Source of the DNA: Micromonospora sp. WMMD1120
Lineage (GTDB): Bacteria; Actinomycetota; Actinomycetes; Mycobacteriales; Micromonosporaceae
Length of the DNA: 64,000 bases
Direction: 5' to 3'
Assembly (NCBI RefSeq): GCF_029626235.1
Contig: NZ_JARUBO010000005.1
Location: 5,242,001 to 5,306,000 of the forward strand
In this document: positions 14,308-23,625 of the stretch, in pieces
Position numbering within the stretch: the stretch's first letter is position 1
How the letters are laid out: every line of letters begins with the position of its first letter
Translations under genes and position numbers: made by a program
Notes under the pieces: model-generated
Seen by the model: only the letters and a program-made list of their open reading frames with translations
What the model was told of the DNA's origin: nothing
Databases searched by the model: none

Positions 14308-15324
14308 GTGCTGATCGGCGAGGTGGCACAGCGGTCCGGGGTGAGCGCCCGGATGCTGCGGCACTACGACTCGCTCGGGCTGGTCCGGCCGACCGGTCGG
14401 ACCAGCACCGGCTACCGCGAGTACACCGCCGAGGACATCCGGCTGATCTTCCAGATCGAGAGCCTGCGGTCGCTGGGGCTGTCGCTGCGCGAGGTCAGGC
14501 GGGCGCTCGACGACCCGGGATTCAGCCCGTCCGGGTTGGTCGACGACCTGATCCGGCAGACACAAGACCGGATCGCCGCCGAGACGGAGCTGCTCAACCG
14601 GCTGCGTCGGATCGGCGCGGCGGAGCCGGCCGACTGGGCGGAGGTCCTGGAGACGGTCGCGCTGCTGCGCGGGCTGGGGTCGGAGAGCGCCGGCCGCCGG
14701 CAGCGCGCGGCCCTGTCGTCGGCGGCCAAGGTCCCGGTGGAGGCCCTGGTCGAGGCGGTGCTGGCCGAGGCCGACCCGAACGTCGCCGGTGCCCTACGCT
14801 GGGCGTTGGCGCCCTCCGGCGACAGCGGCGTGGCCCTGCTCGCGGAGGGCCTGCGGTCGCCGGAGGCGGCGGTGCGCCGCCGCGCCGTCGAGACGGTCGC
14901 CGAGATTCCGCACGACGCGGCGACCGGCCTGCTGCGCGAGGCCCTCACCCACCCCGACATCGGGGTACGCCGGTACGCGGCGGTGGCGCTCGGCGCGCGG
15001 GGCGGGACCGGGGCGGTTCCGACACTCGTCGACACGGTGGTCGAGGAGGCGAACGACGTCGACGCGGCCGACGCGCTGAGCGCCCTGGCCCGGGACCCGG
15101 CGCTGGCGGACCGGATCACCGCCGACCTCGTCGGTCGCCTCGCTGACCGGACGGTGACACCGCCGGCGCGTCGACGGTTGGCCCAGGCGCTCGCGGACAT
15201 CCCCGGAGACGCCGCCTCCCGGGCCCTCACCGAGCTGACCAGGGACCGGGATCGTGTCGTCGCGCTGACCGCGACGTACGTCCTCCGGCTGCGCGAGGCC
15301 GCGCCGCCGGGCTCGCGGCCCTGA
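14308..15324 (+). CDS. MerR-family regulator with C-terminal HEAT repeats
   Basis: A 338-residue fusion. Residues 1-70 are a MerR winged helix (LIGEVAQRSGVSARMLRHYDSLGLVRPTGRTSTGYREYT), followed by the coiled dimerisation helix (about 72-115, LIRQTQDRIAAETELLNRLRRI). Instead of a ligand pocket, residues about 145-325 are HEAT repeats (DPNVAGALRWALAP, SPEAAVRRRAVETVAEIPHDAA, HPDIGVRRYAAVALGARGG). The start is GTG at 14308, 4 nt after the HEAT gene. It probably activates its own operon from the 19-bp-spacer promoter. The sensor may be protein-protein contact with the HEAT partner (inference). Confidence 0.88.
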   Translation: MLIGEVAQRSGVSARMLRHYDSLGLVRPTGRTSTGYREYTAEDIRLIFQIESLRSLGLSLREVRRALDDPGFSPSGLVDDLIRQTQDRIAAETELLNRLRRIGAAEPADWAEVLETVALLRGLGSESAGRRQRAALSSAAKVPVEALVEAVLAEADPNVAGALRWALAPSGDSGVALLAEGLRSPEAAVRRRAVETVAEIPHDAATGLLREALTHPDIGVRRYAAVALGARGGTGAVPTLVDTVVEEANDVDAADALSALARDPALADRITADLVGRLADRTVTPPARRRLAQALADIPGDAASRALTELTRDRDRVVALTATYVLRLREAAPPGSRP

Positions 15325-15352
15325 TGATCCGCCACTGGGGGCACTGACGTCG

Positions 15353-17404
15353 CTACCTCTGGTCGGGGCGGCGGCGGGCGAACGCGTCGACCCTGCCCCA
15401 GCGGCCCGGGATGTCCAGCAGCGCCATCCGTTCGAAGGTGGGCGGCAGCGCCGGGTCCACGGCCAGGTGGTCCTCGTGCGGGTTGAGCCCGAGCATGGTG
15501 CGGATCAGCAGGATCGACGCCCCGCTGGACCACGCCTGCGGGCTGCCGGCCGTCGGGTAGCGGACCGGGAACCGGGTGGTCTCGCGGTCGAAGCCCCCGA
15601 ACGCCTCGGGCAGCCGACCCTCGAAGTAGGTGGCGGCGGAGAGGATGCCCGCCGCGATGCGGCCCGCCTCGGCGGCGAACCCGTACCGGCGCAGGCCCCA
15701 GGCGATGAACGAGTTGTCGAACGGCCAGACCGTGCCGTTGTGGTAGCCGAGCGGGTTGAAGCGGCGCTGGCCCTCGGCGAACGTCCGCACCCCCCAGCCG
15801 GAGAAGAGCGCCGGACTCATCAGGTGCTCCACCACCCGGGGCGCCCGCTCCGGCGGCACGATGCCGCTCCACAACAGGTGCCCGATGTTGGAGGACAGGC
15901 TGTCCACGGGGGTGCCGTCGTGGTCGAGCGCGAGGGCGTAGAAGCCCTGCTCCTCCAACCAGAAGTCCCGATTGAAGCGCTCGTGCAGGGCCGCCGCCTC
16001 CTGCTCCAGCCGCTCGGCGTACGCGTCGTCGCCCCAGACCGTACGCGCCAGCCGCGCACCGCGGATCTTCGCGTCGTACGCGTACCCCTGGGTTTCGCAG
16101 GTGGCCCTCGGGAACCCCGGCAACCGGCCGTCGACGTAGGAGATGCTGTCCCAGGAGTCCTTCCAGCACTGGTTGTCCAGACCGGTCGCGCGGTTGCGCC
16201 GCCGGTACCAGATGTAGCCGGTGGCCTGGAGGTCGGCGTACGTGTCGATCCAGTCCAGGGCCGCGCGGGCCTCCTGCTCCAACTCCCTCACCAACGCGGT
16301 GTCGCCGCTCCACCGCTCGTACTCGTCGAGCAGCACCACGAACAGCGGTGAGGCGTCCACGGTGCCGTAGTACGGCGAGTGCGGCTGCTCCTCGAACGCG
16401 GCCGACTCCCCGTAGCGCAGCTCGTGCAGGATCCGGCCCGGGTCCTCCTCCAGCACGTCGTCGCGCCGCGCGCCCTGCAACGAGGCGAGGATGCGCAGCG
16501 TCGGCGGGGCCAACGACGGGGTGACCGGCAGGGTCTGCAGGCAGGTCAGCAGACTGTCGCGACCGAAGAGGGTCATGAACCACGGCAGCCCGGCCGCCGG
16601 CACCGTCGCGCCGCCGAGCGACAGCGGAGCGAAGCGCAGCGCCGCCAGGTCCACCAGGCTGCGCCGGTAGACCTGGTGCAGGGCGACGCTCTCGGTGTCC
16701 AGCGTCGGGGCCGCCGCGACCCACTCCCGCAGGCTCCTCGGCAGCGTGTCCTCCCGTGGCCGCTGGGCGCGCAGGGCGGCGCGCAGGTCGACGCCGTCCG
16801 GTCGCAGCGCCAGCATGTCGGCCTGTAACCGGGTGGACCACTGCTCACCGGGGTTGAGCCGGATGGCGAACCGCAGGCCGTCGGGGCCGAACTCGGCGGG
16901 CTCGCTCGCCGACACCACCACCTCCCGGTGGTAGGTGGCGCGCCGGTAACCCAGCCGCAGCTCGTTCGGGCCGACGTGGGTGTAGCGGCTGCCCACCTTG
17001 TCGGTGACGTCGAACTTGATGTCGAAGATGTCGGCGAAGTCGGCGGCGACCTCCAGTCGGATGTCGAGGTCCATGAACCGTTCGCCGTAGTTGAAGATGG
17101 TCAGCGACTCGGTCAGGTCCGGGCCGATCCGCCGCCGCCGGATCGCCGACACGTCGGCCTGCACGTAGTCCACCGCCGCGCCCGGCACCACGAAGAACGT
17201 GACCTCGTAGTACTGGCTGTCGTCCACGGACAGGGCGGTCATGCACTCGCCGTTGACGGTGAGCCGCCAGCGGGACAGGAAACGGCTGTCGGCGGCGAAC
17301 AGGCCGACCGGGGTGGCCGGGGACGACTCCACGTCGCCACTGGCGTCGGACACCATGAAGGTGTTCCCGTCGATGCACGCGACGGTGCCCTCGATGTCCC
17401 TCAT
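15353..17404 (-). CDS. Glycogen debranching-type amylo-alpha-1,6-glucosidase
   Basis: A 683-residue two-domain protein. The N-terminal beta-sandwich (about 1-230) matches the bacterial debranching-enzyme N-terminal domain (DGNTFMVSDASGD, LFAADSRFLSRWRLTVNG, ALRAQRP). The C-terminal (alpha/alpha)6 barrel carries AGLPWFMTLFGRDSLLTCLQTLP, LDNQCWKDSWDS, GWGVRTFAEGQRRFNPLGYHNGTVWPFDNSFIAWGLRRYG and PEAFGGFDRE, the last with the likely catalytic acids. No signal peptide. The start overlaps the upstream SCP2-like gene by 4 nt (ATGA), so they are co-transcribed. The exact substrate (glycogen or another storage glucan) is inference. Confidence 0.85.
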   Translation of the reverse strand: MRDIEGTVACIDGNTFMVSDASGDVESSPATPVGLFAADSRFLSRWRLTVNGECMTALSVDDSQYYEVTFFVVPGAAVDYVQADVSAIRRRRIGPDLTESLTIFNYGERFMDLDIRLEVAADFADIFDIKFDVTDKVGSRYTHVGPNELRLGYRRATYHREVVVSASEPAEFGPDGLRFAIRLNPGEQWSTRLQADMLALRPDGVDLRAALRAQRPREDTLPRSLREWVAAAPTLDTESVALHQVYRRSLVDLAALRFAPLSLGGATVPAAGLPWFMTLFGRDSLLTCLQTLPVTPSLAPPTLRILASLQGARRDDVLEEDPGRILHELRYGESAAFEEQPHSPYYGTVDASPLFVVLLDEYERWSGDTALVRELEQEARAALDWIDTYADLQATGYIWYRRRNRATGLDNQCWKDSWDSISYVDGRLPGFPRATCETQGYAYDAKIRGARLARTVWGDDAYAERLEQEAAALHERFNRDFWLEEQGFYALALDHDGTPVDSLSSNIGHLLWSGIVPPERAPRVVEHLMSPALFSGWGVRTFAEGQRRFNPLGYHNGTVWPFDNSFIAWGLRRYGFAAEAGRIAAGILSAATYFEGRLPEAFGGFDRETTRFPVRYPTAGSPQAWSSGASILLIRTMLGLNPHEDHLAVDPALPPTFERMALLDIPGRWGRVDAFARRRPDQR

Positions 17405-17790
17405 CGCGTCCCCGGCCCGTCGTTGCGGCTCGCCGGGTCGGGTGTCCCGTCCCGCTCCGCCGCCTCGGCCGAGCGCGGGAACAGTCGTCCGAGTCGCAGC
17501 GCCAGGCCCAGGTCACCGTCGACCAGGATCTCGCCCCGGGTGATCGCCGCCAGGCCGTTCACCTCACCGCGTGCCATCGCGTCCGCCACCGGGGCGGAGA
17601 CGCGGATGACAGTGCCGGCCGGTGCGTCGCTCCTCGTCACCCGCATCCGGCCGTGATCGATCTCCAGGAGCCACTGCTCCAGATGGTCTCCGTCGCTGAT
17701 GTCGAAGCGCACGCTCCCACAGACCTTGCTGAACATCGGGTTCCGCCCGGCGACGGTCAACCGGTCGAAGAATGCGTTCGTCGCCGTCAT
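17401..17790 (-). CDS. SCP2 sterol-binding-like domain protein
   Basis: A 129-residue protein with the SCP2/MDMPI-like pattern: GSVRFDISDGDHLEQWLLEIDHGRMRVTRSDAPAGTVIRVSAPVADAMARGEVNGLAAITRGEILVDGDLGLALRLGRLF split over strands and a final amphipathic helix. Such domains bind lipids in a hydrophobic tunnel. Here it is coupled by an ATGA overlap to the debranching enzyme gene, and the functional link is unclear. No signal peptide or membrane helix. The C-terminal 25 residues are charged and probably disordered. Confidence 0.75.
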   Translation of the reverse strand: MTATNAFFDRLTVAGRNPMFSKVCGSVRFDISDGDHLEQWLLEIDHGRMRVTRSDAPAGTVIRVSAPVADAMARGEVNGLAAITRGEILVDGDLGLALRLGRLFPRSAEAAERDGTPDPASRNDGPGTR

Positions 17791-17875
17791 CGCACCCCCC
17801 GGCCGCTGGTAGAAGCGCGTCTCGGCTACCCGATCCGGGGGGCGGCTAACGCGCCGGAACCGTCTTCCTGAGGGG

Positions 17876-18886
17876 TCATCTCAGGTCGAAGTCCACCACC
17901 GCCGGCGTGCGTCCGACCCGCACCGTGGTCGCGCTGTCGAAGCTGGTGGCGTCGCGGTGCCACACCGGCGGGGTGTACGCGCAGTCGCAGCGCAGCCGCA
18001 CCCGCTGCCCGGGGAGCAGGCGCAGCGTGTACCCGTCGCCCACCTCGGCCACCCCGGTCAGGTCACCGGTGGCCGCGTCGAACGCGACCACCTGGGCGTA
18101 GGTGATCAGCTCGTCGACCCGTACCGCCCCGGTCAACGGCGTGCCGGCGGGCAGCGCCTGGTTCAGGGTCGCGATCTGCCCGGCGCGGACCCGCACCGTC
18201 CGCGCCTGCGCCCGGGTGGCCGTCCCACCGGACCACACGGTGGCCAGCCCGTCGGCGGCGAACTGGACCGGCCAGTGGTACGGGCCGAGGCCGGTGATCG
18301 TGTAACGGCCCTCCTCGTCGGTCATGGGGCCGTGGTCGTCGTTCTTCGGGTCCGGCACGTAGGGCACGACCATCACCCGCGCGCGCGGCACCGGCGCGCC
18401 GGTCGCCGCGTCGGTCACCACCCCGACGACGGTGCCCGCCGGGTCGAGTCGGACGGTCGGCGCGCTGGTCACCGTACCGGAGCGGACCTGGACCACGTGG
18501 GCCCGCTCGCGCTCACCGGTGCCGCCGTGCCGGCCGACCCACTGCCAGCCGTAGCCCGGTGGGTAGATGGCGTTGATCAGCAGCCGGTACCCGCCGGGGA
18601 CGACCTCGCTGGTCACCAGGACGCCCTGGTCGTCGGAGCAACCCCCACCCCGGCCGAGCTGGTCCTCACCGAGGGTGACCGCGGTCAGGGCCGCGGCGTC
18701 CACCGGGACGAGCGCGGCGCAGACCCGGGGGACCGGCGCGCCGGTCGCCGCGTCGCGCACCACGGTGCGGACGGTGCCGGTGGACACCGGCCCGGGGGTA
18801 CGCGCGACGGCCGGCGCGGCGGCCGTCGCGACGAGCAGTCCGGCGGTGACGTTGGCGGTCAGGTGGCGCAGGAGTGCACGGCTCAC
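17876..18886 (-). CDS. Secreted carboxypeptidase-regulatory-like domain protein
   Basis: A 336-residue exported protein starting at GTG 18886 behind GGAAGGA; a longer frame reaches 18991 but the signal peptide fits 18886. Residues 1-28 form a signal peptide (LLRHLTANVTAGLLVATAAAPAVA). Two prealbumin-like carboxypeptidase-regulatory (Big/CNA-like) sandwiches follow: VRDAATGAPVPRVCAALVP near 40 and VTDAATGAPVPRARVMVVP near 155, with an EGRYTITGLGPYHWPVQF core. Cys pairs near the C-terminus (RCDCAY) may form a disulphide. The role is extracellular and unknown; no catalytic residues are visible. Confidence 0.75.
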   Translation of the reverse strand: MSRALLRHLTANVTAGLLVATAAAPAVARTPGPVSTGTVRTVVRDAATGAPVPRVCAALVPVDAAALTAVTLGEDQLGRGGGCSDDQGVLVTSEVVPGGYRLLINAIYPPGYGWQWVGRHGGTGERERAHVVQVRSGTVTSAPTVRLDPAGTVVGVVTDAATGAPVPRARVMVVPYVPDPKNDDHGPMTDEEGRYTITGLGPYHWPVQFAADGLATVWSGGTATRAQARTVRVRAGQIATLNQALPAGTPLTGAVRVDELITYAQVVAFDAATGDLTGVAEVGDGYTLRLLPGQRVRLRCDCAYTPPVWHRDATSFDSATTVRVGRTPAVVDFDLR

Positions 18887-19129
18887 GGGCGTGGTCCTTC
18901 CGGCGGCGCGATGGTGTGGGCCGACGGTATCGGGCGACCGCTGATCCAAATCGGTCAATGTCGTGTTGCCGACGCTCACCCCGAGGCGCAATGTGCCGCT
19001 CTCGGTGCGCGTCGGGCGTTATGCCTGAACCGGGCGCACGGGTCACCGCTACCGCATAGCGTCACGAAGGCGGTAGAGCGCCGCCGATCCGCCCGTACCC
19101 CGGCGGACCGCGCACGGAAGGAACCGGAC

Positions 19130-20080
19130 ATGAGCCGTGTCGAGACTGTGCTCCTGCCCGAACTGGACGGGCCGGTGCCGGCGATGCTGCCGAGCGCGCT
19201 CGGCCTGCTGAGCCTGGCCCTCGGCGTGGGCACGCTGGTCGCGCCGGGACCCGTCGCGCGGATGACCGGAGTGGACGACTCACCGGCGGCGCGGGCGGCG
19301 CTCCCGGCCGTCGGCGCGCGCGAGTTGGCCACCGCCGCCGGCCTGCTCAGCGGGCGACGCCCAGCCGGCTGGGCGTGGGCCCGGGTGGCCGGTGACGCGG
19401 CCGACCTCACACTGCTCGGCCGGGCCCTCGCCGACCGCTCCGGTGCACGCCGCCGCAGGGTCGCCCTGACCACCCTCGCGGTCGCCGGCATCACCGCCGT
19501 CGACGTGCTGGCCGCCGTCCGCGTCGGGCAGGCCCGCCGGGCCCGCGCCCGGGTGATCCGGATGGAGGTCGCGGTGACGGTGAACCGGTCGCCCGCCGAG
19601 GCGTACCGGTTCTGGCGGGACATGGAGAACCTGCCCCGGTTCATGGCCCACCTGGAGTCCGTACGCGCCGACGACCTGCGCCGTTCGCACTGGATCGCCC
19701 GAGGCCCGGCCGGCCACCGCGTCGAGTGGGACGCCGAGATCATCGACGACCAGCCGAACAGGTCCGTCACCTGGCGCTCGCTGCCCGGGACCCGGGTGCC
19801 CAACGCCGGGCGGGTCCGGTTCGTGCCCGCGCCCGGCGACCGGGGCACCGAGGTCCGGGTCGAGCTGCGCTACGCGCCGCCGGCCGGCGCGCTCGGACGG
19901 GCGGTGGCGAAGATCTTCGGCGAGGAGCCCGAGCAGCAGGTCCGGGACGACCTGCGCCGGTTCAAGCAGGTGCTGGAGACCGGCGAGGTGGTCCGGTCCG
20001 AGGGCAGCCCCAGCGGCATCTCCGTACGCCAACAGGCCATGCAGCGCCCGGCCCAGCCGCTGCCGGCGTCGCGCCGCTGA
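19130..20080 (+). CDS. SRPBCC (polyketide cyclase/dehydrase-like) membrane-linked protein
   Basis: 316 residues. The first half (about 18-130) holds hydrophobic helices (AMLPSALGLLSLALGVGTLVAPG, ARELATAAGLLSGRR, VALTTLAVAGITAVDVLAAVRV). The second half (about 145-275) is a START/SRPBCC cavity domain (MEVAVTVNRSPAEAYRFWRDMENLPRFMAHLESVRADD, HRVEWDAEIIDDQPNRSVTWRSL). This architecture is common in actinomycetes and often sits beside zinc alcohol dehydrogenases, as here (28 bp to the next ATG). The ATG follows GGAAGGAACC. Ligand unknown. Confidence 0.85.
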   Translation: MSRVETVLLPELDGPVPAMLPSALGLLSLALGVGTLVAPGPVARMTGVDDSPAARAALPAVGARELATAAGLLSGRRPAGWAWARVAGDAADLTLLGRALADRSGARRRRVALTTLAVAGITAVDVLAAVRVGQARRARARVIRMEVAVTVNRSPAEAYRFWRDMENLPRFMAHLESVRADDLRRSHWIARGPAGHRVEWDAEIIDDQPNRSVTWRSLPGTRVPNAGRVRFVPAPGDRGTEVRVELRYAPPAGALGRAVAKIFGEEPEQQVRDDLRRFKQVLETGEVVRSEGSPSGISVRQQAMQRPAQPLPASRR

Positions 20081-20108
20081 CCGCCCGAACTCCCGAGAGG
20101 ACCCGCGA

Positions 20109-21281
20109 ATGAAGGCCACGGCCTGGATGGGCGCCGACAGCGTCAAGGTGATCGACGTGCCGGACCCGAGGATCATGAACGCCCGGGACGCGATCGTCCG
20201 GGTCAGCACCACCGCGATCTGCGGCTCCGACCTGCACCTCTACCACGGTTACATCCCGGCCATGCGCAAGGGCGACATCCTCGGCCACGAGTTCATGGGC
20301 GAGGTGGTGGAGGTGGGCCCGGAGGTCCGCAACCTCAAACCCGGCGACCGGGTGGTGGTGCCGTTCCCGATCGCCTGCGGGCACTGCTCCTCCTGCCAAC
20401 GCGGCCTCTACTCGGTCTGCGAGAACTCCAACCCCAACGCCGGCATCGCCGAGAAGATCATGGGGCACTCGCCGGCCGGCATCTTCGGCTACTCCCACCT
20501 GCTCGGCGGCTACGCCGGTGGTCAGGCCGAGTACGCCCGGGTGCCGTTCGCCGACATCGGCCCGGTGAAACTGCCCGACGAGGTCACCGACGACCAGGCC
20601 GTCATGCTCGCCGACGTGTTCCCCACCGGGTACATGGGCGCCGAGATGTGCGACATCACACCCGGTCAGGTGATCGCGGTCTGGGGCGCCGGGCCGGTCG
20701 GGCTGTTCGCCGCCGCCAGCGCCCGGCTGCTCGGCGCCGAGCGGGTGATCGTCATCGACCGGTACCCGTACCGGCTGCGGCTGGTCGAGGAGCACATCGG
20801 CGCCGAGACGATCAACTACGAGCAGGCCGACGTGCTGGACACACTCAACGAGATGACCGCCGGCCGGGGACCGGACGCGTGCATCGACGCGGTCGGCCTG
20901 GAGAGCCACCACGGCAACACCGCCATGTACGCGTACGACCGGGCCAAGCAGGCCGCCCGGATCGAGACGGAACGGCCGTTCGCCCTGCGGCAGGCCATCC
21001 TCGCCTGCCGCTCCGGGGGAGTGGTCTCGGTCGTCGGCGCGTACGGCGGCTTCGTCGACAAGTTCCCGATGGGCGCGTTCATGAACCGCTCGCTGATCAT
21101 GCGGACCGGGCAGTGTCACGTGCAGCGCTACACCCGGCCGCTGCTGGAGCGCATCCAGCGCGGCGAGATCGACCCGAGCTTCGTCGTCAGCCACCGGATG
21201 CCGCTGCGGGACGCCCCGAAGGGCTACAAGATCTTCCAGAAGAAGCAGGACGACTGCACGAAGGTGCTGCTCAAGGTCTGA
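20109..21281 (+). CDS. Zinc-dependent alcohol/formaldehyde dehydrogenase
   Basis: A 390-residue medium-chain dehydrogenase. Catalytic zinc ligands are Cys38 (CGSDLHLYHG) and His60-Glu61 (GHEF). Structural zinc is bound by Cys90, Cys93, Cys96 and Cys104 (CGHCSSCQRGLYSVC). The Rossmann motif is WGAGPVGLFAA near residue 195. The sequence resembles glutathione-independent formaldehyde dehydrogenases (YIPAMRKGDILGHEFMGEVVEVG), oxidising small alcohols or aldehydes with NAD. It is likely co-transcribed with the SRPBCC gene upstream. The true substrate is uncertain. Confidence 0.88.
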   Translation: MKATAWMGADSVKVIDVPDPRIMNARDAIVRVSTTAICGSDLHLYHGYIPAMRKGDILGHEFMGEVVEVGPEVRNLKPGDRVVVPFPIACGHCSSCQRGLYSVCENSNPNAGIAEKIMGHSPAGIFGYSHLLGGYAGGQAEYARVPFADIGPVKLPDEVTDDQAVMLADVFPTGYMGAEMCDITPGQVIAVWGAGPVGLFAAASARLLGAERVIVIDRYPYRLRLVEEHIGAETINYEQADVLDTLNEMTAGRGPDACIDAVGLESHHGNTAMYAYDRAKQAARIETERPFALRQAILACRSGGVVSVVGAYGGFVDKFPMGAFMNRSLIMRTGQCHVQRYTRPLLERIQRGEIDPSFVVSHRMPLRDAPKGYKIFQKKQDDCTKVLLKV

Positions 21282-21336
21282 CCGGGGCGGCAGCTCTCCG
21301 CCGCGGCCCGGCGACGGTCGCGGCGTCGTGGCTACC

Positions 21337-21921
21337 ATGTCGACCATGAACGGTGCCGACACATCGGTGCGCGTGACCGCGGACCTCACCATCAGGCTAC
21401 GGCCGGTCGCCGAGCCCGACCTGGTGATATTCCGGCGGTTCCGCACCGAGCCGGGCCTGATCGGACCGGACTGGGGAGGCTTCACCGACGCGGCGGAGCC
21501 CGCCCGGCGGTTCGCCGCCGACGGCTACCTCAGCGACGACGACACACGGCTGATCGTCGAGGTCGAACAGGAGCGGGTCGCCGCCGCCGGCATCGTCAGC
21601 TACCGCGCGCAGCGCTACGCCGGGCGGGCGTCGTACTGGGAGATCGGCATCGTCCTGCTGCCGCAGTGGCGAGGGCGGGGCATCGGCTGGCGGGCGCAGG
21701 CGTTGCTCTGCGACTACCTGTTCCAGCACACCCCGGCACAGCGTATCCAGGCCGGCACCCACCCGGAGAACGTGGCCGAGCAGCGTTCGCTGGTGAAGGC
21801 CGGTTTCCAGCTCGAGGGCGTCATCCGGGCCTGCGAGTTCCGGGCCGGTCAGTGGCGCGACGGCTACCTCTACAGCCGTCTGCGCGACGACCCACCGCCC
21901 GAGGCCCTGTCCGTTCGATAG
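21337..21921 (+). CDS. GNAT family N-acetyltransferase
   Basis: A 194-residue RimJ/RimL-type acetyltransferase. Visible are the opening strand IRLRPVAEPDLVIFRRF, the WEIGIVLLPQWRGRGIGWRAQALLCDYLF acetyl-CoA loop (Q/RxxGxG/A) near residue 105-130, AGTHPENVAEQRSLVKAGFQLEGV, and a C-terminal WRDGYLYSRLRDD strand. It probably acetylates an amine of a small molecule or protein N-terminus, with substrate unknown. A second in-frame ATG 9 nt downstream is possible. Confidence 0.88.
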   Translation: MSTMNGADTSVRVTADLTIRLRPVAEPDLVIFRRFRTEPGLIGPDWGGFTDAAEPARRFAADGYLSDDDTRLIVEVEQERVAAAGIVSYRAQRYAGRASYWEIGIVLLPQWRGRGIGWRAQALLCDYLFQHTPAQRIQAGTHPENVAEQRSLVKAGFQLEGVIRACEFRAGQWRDGYLYSRLRDDPPPEALSVR

Positions 21922-22034
21922 CGGAACGCCCGGTTCGCTGATCCACCCCGTTTGTGGCCGGGGACCCGGGGAACTCGCCCGGTTCGTCCGCCGGCAGGCC
22001 GCACGGCCCGCCGCGGAGACGGAGGGAGCGGGTC

Positions 22035-22421
22035 ATGGAGTACGAGCAGATGATCGCCACGGTCCGGCAGCGCGCCGGCCTCGGGGAGAACGAGGCCGTA
22101 CGGTCCGTGCAGGCCGTCCTGTCGGTGCTCGGCGAACGGCTCGCCGGACAGGAGGCCGACAACCTCGCGGCACAACTGCCCGACCCCCTGAACGGGTCGA
22201 TCACCCGTAACCCGCAGGGCCGCCGGTGGGACATCGGCGAGTTCCTGAAGCACGTCGGCGACCGGGAACAGGTCGCGAACGCCGACCAGGTACGGCAACA
22301 CGCCCAGGCGGTGCTGCGTACCGTCGCCGAGGCGCTCGACGACGACGACCGGCGCGACCTGCTCGCCCAGTTGCCCGGCGGCATCACCGACCTCTTCGGG
22401 GTGCCCACCCCGCGCGGCTGA
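22035..22421 (+). CDS. DUF2267 domain protein
   Basis: A 128-residue helical protein of the DUF2267 family: EQMIATVRQRAGL, AVRSVQAVLSVLGERLAGQEADNLAAQLPDPL, EFLKHVGDREQVANADQVRQHAQAVLRTVAEAL, LLAQLPGGITDLFG. These are two similar helical bundles of the kind seen across the family. The ATG follows GGAGGGAGCGGGTC. The function is undefined; DUF2267 genes cluster with stress and redox genes in actinomycetes. A second member is at 57883. Confidence 0.85.
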   Translation: MEYEQMIATVRQRAGLGENEAVRSVQAVLSVLGERLAGQEADNLAAQLPDPLNGSITRNPQGRRWDIGEFLKHVGDREQVANADQVRQHAQAVLRTVAEALDDDDRRDLLAQLPGGITDLFGVPTPRG

Positions 22422-22452
22422 CCACCGCCCCACGTCGCCGGCGCGCGGCGGA

Positions 22453-23532
22453 TCAGCGCGGTCGGACGCCGGCCTCCACGGTCAGCGTCCCGGCCTCGGC
22501 GTCGATCGTGGCCCGCGCGCCGAGCGGCACGGTGAGCTGCCCGGCGCCGTGCCCCAGCCGGAGCCCACCCAGAACCGGCACGCCCAGGTCGGACAGGCGG
22601 TCGGTGAGCACCGCCGCCGCGTCCCACTCGCCGGCCCCGCCGACGCTGTTGGTGATCTGACCGACGACCACCCCGGCGACCCGGGACAGCACGCCCACCC
22701 GGCGTAGCTCGGTCAGCATCCGGTCGATGCTGTACGGCGCCTCGTCCACGTCCTCGAAGAACAGGATCGCGCCGTCGAACCTCGGCACGTCACCAGCGCC
22801 GAGCGAGGTGGACAGCATCGTCAGGCAGCCGCCCAGCAGGGGCCCCGACGCGCGCCCGGGCACCAGCACGGGGGCGGCGGTCTCGGCCGGGTCCCTGGTG
22901 ATCGTCACGGGCCCGGTGGTCATCACAGCCCGGCGCAGCGACTCGGCCGACTCCGGGCCGGTACGCGTGTCGCTCCAGTTGACCATCGGGCCGTAGAAGG
23001 TGACCAGGCCGGTGTCCCGCCAGAGCTTGCCGTGGATGCTGGTGATGTCGCTGAAGCCGACGACCACCCGGGGGTCACGCCGGACGCCGGAGACGTCGAG
23101 CCGGTCGACGATCCGCTGGGTGCCGTAACCGCCCCGGGCGGCGAAGACGGCACGGACCCCCGGGTCGTTGAACGCCGCGTCGAGGTCGGCCAGGCGCTGG
23201 GCGTCGGTGCCGGCCAGGTAGCCGTACCTGGCGTAGACGTGCTCGCCCAACTCGACCTCCAGCCCCCAGCCTCGCAGGATCTCGATGCCACGGGACATGT
23301 TCGTCGGGTTGGGGGTGCCGCCGGGCGACACCACCCGGACCCGGTCGCCGGGGACCAGCACCGGAGCCCGCAGCGCCCGCTTCGGGGCACCCGGGGCGGC
23401 CTGCGCCGCCTCGGCGGTGCCGACGAGCACCGCGCCGCCGGCCGCCGCACCCATGCCCAGCACGCGTCGTCGGGAGAGGGCGGCCAACGCCGGTCGGTCG
23501 GTCGGCGGGTGAGCTGTTCCAGACGTGGGCAC
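22453..23532 (-). CDS. Tat-exported LD-carboxypeptidase (peptidase S66, LdcA type)
   Basis: 359 residues. The N-terminus has a twin-arginine signal (SRRRVLGMG at 20-28, hydrophobic core to about 44, AQA cleavage). The mature enzyme removes the terminal D-Ala from murein tetrapeptides. S66 motifs are intact: RGGYG at 133-137, nucleophile Ser161 in VGFSDIT, Glu260 in FFEDVDEAPY and His328 in LGHGAGQ, forming the Ser-Glu-His triad. Most LdcA homologues are cytosolic recycling enzymes, so the Tat export here implies wall trimming outside the membrane (inference). Confidence 0.9.
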   Translation of the reverse strand: MPTSGTAHPPTDRPALAALSRRRVLGMGAAAGGAVLVGTAEAAQAAPGAPKRALRAPVLVPGDRVRVVSPGGTPNPTNMSRGIEILRGWGLEVELGEHVYARYGYLAGTDAQRLADLDAAFNDPGVRAVFAARGGYGTQRIVDRLDVSGVRRDPRVVVGFSDITSIHGKLWRDTGLVTFYGPMVNWSDTRTGPESAESLRRAVMTTGPVTITRDPAETAAPVLVPGRASGPLLGGCLTMLSTSLGAGDVPRFDGAILFFEDVDEAPYSIDRMLTELRRVGVLSRVAGVVVGQITNSVGGAGEWDAAAVLTDRLSDLGVPVLGGLRLGHGAGQLTVPLGARATIDAEAGTLTVEAGVRPR

Positions 23533-23625
23533 CGGCGTCTCCTCATCGTCCCCGTAGCGATGCGCGAGCCGCTACAGCCTACGACAGACGTCGATGATCC
23601 AGAATGTCCACAACGGACGGACGGC

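Noticed and set aside
11858..14329. 823-codon minus-strand open frame over the winged-helix and HEAT genes
   Set aside because: Most is shadow of real genes. Only the short hydrophobic part near 13260-13544 looks meaningful and is listed separately as a broken gene.
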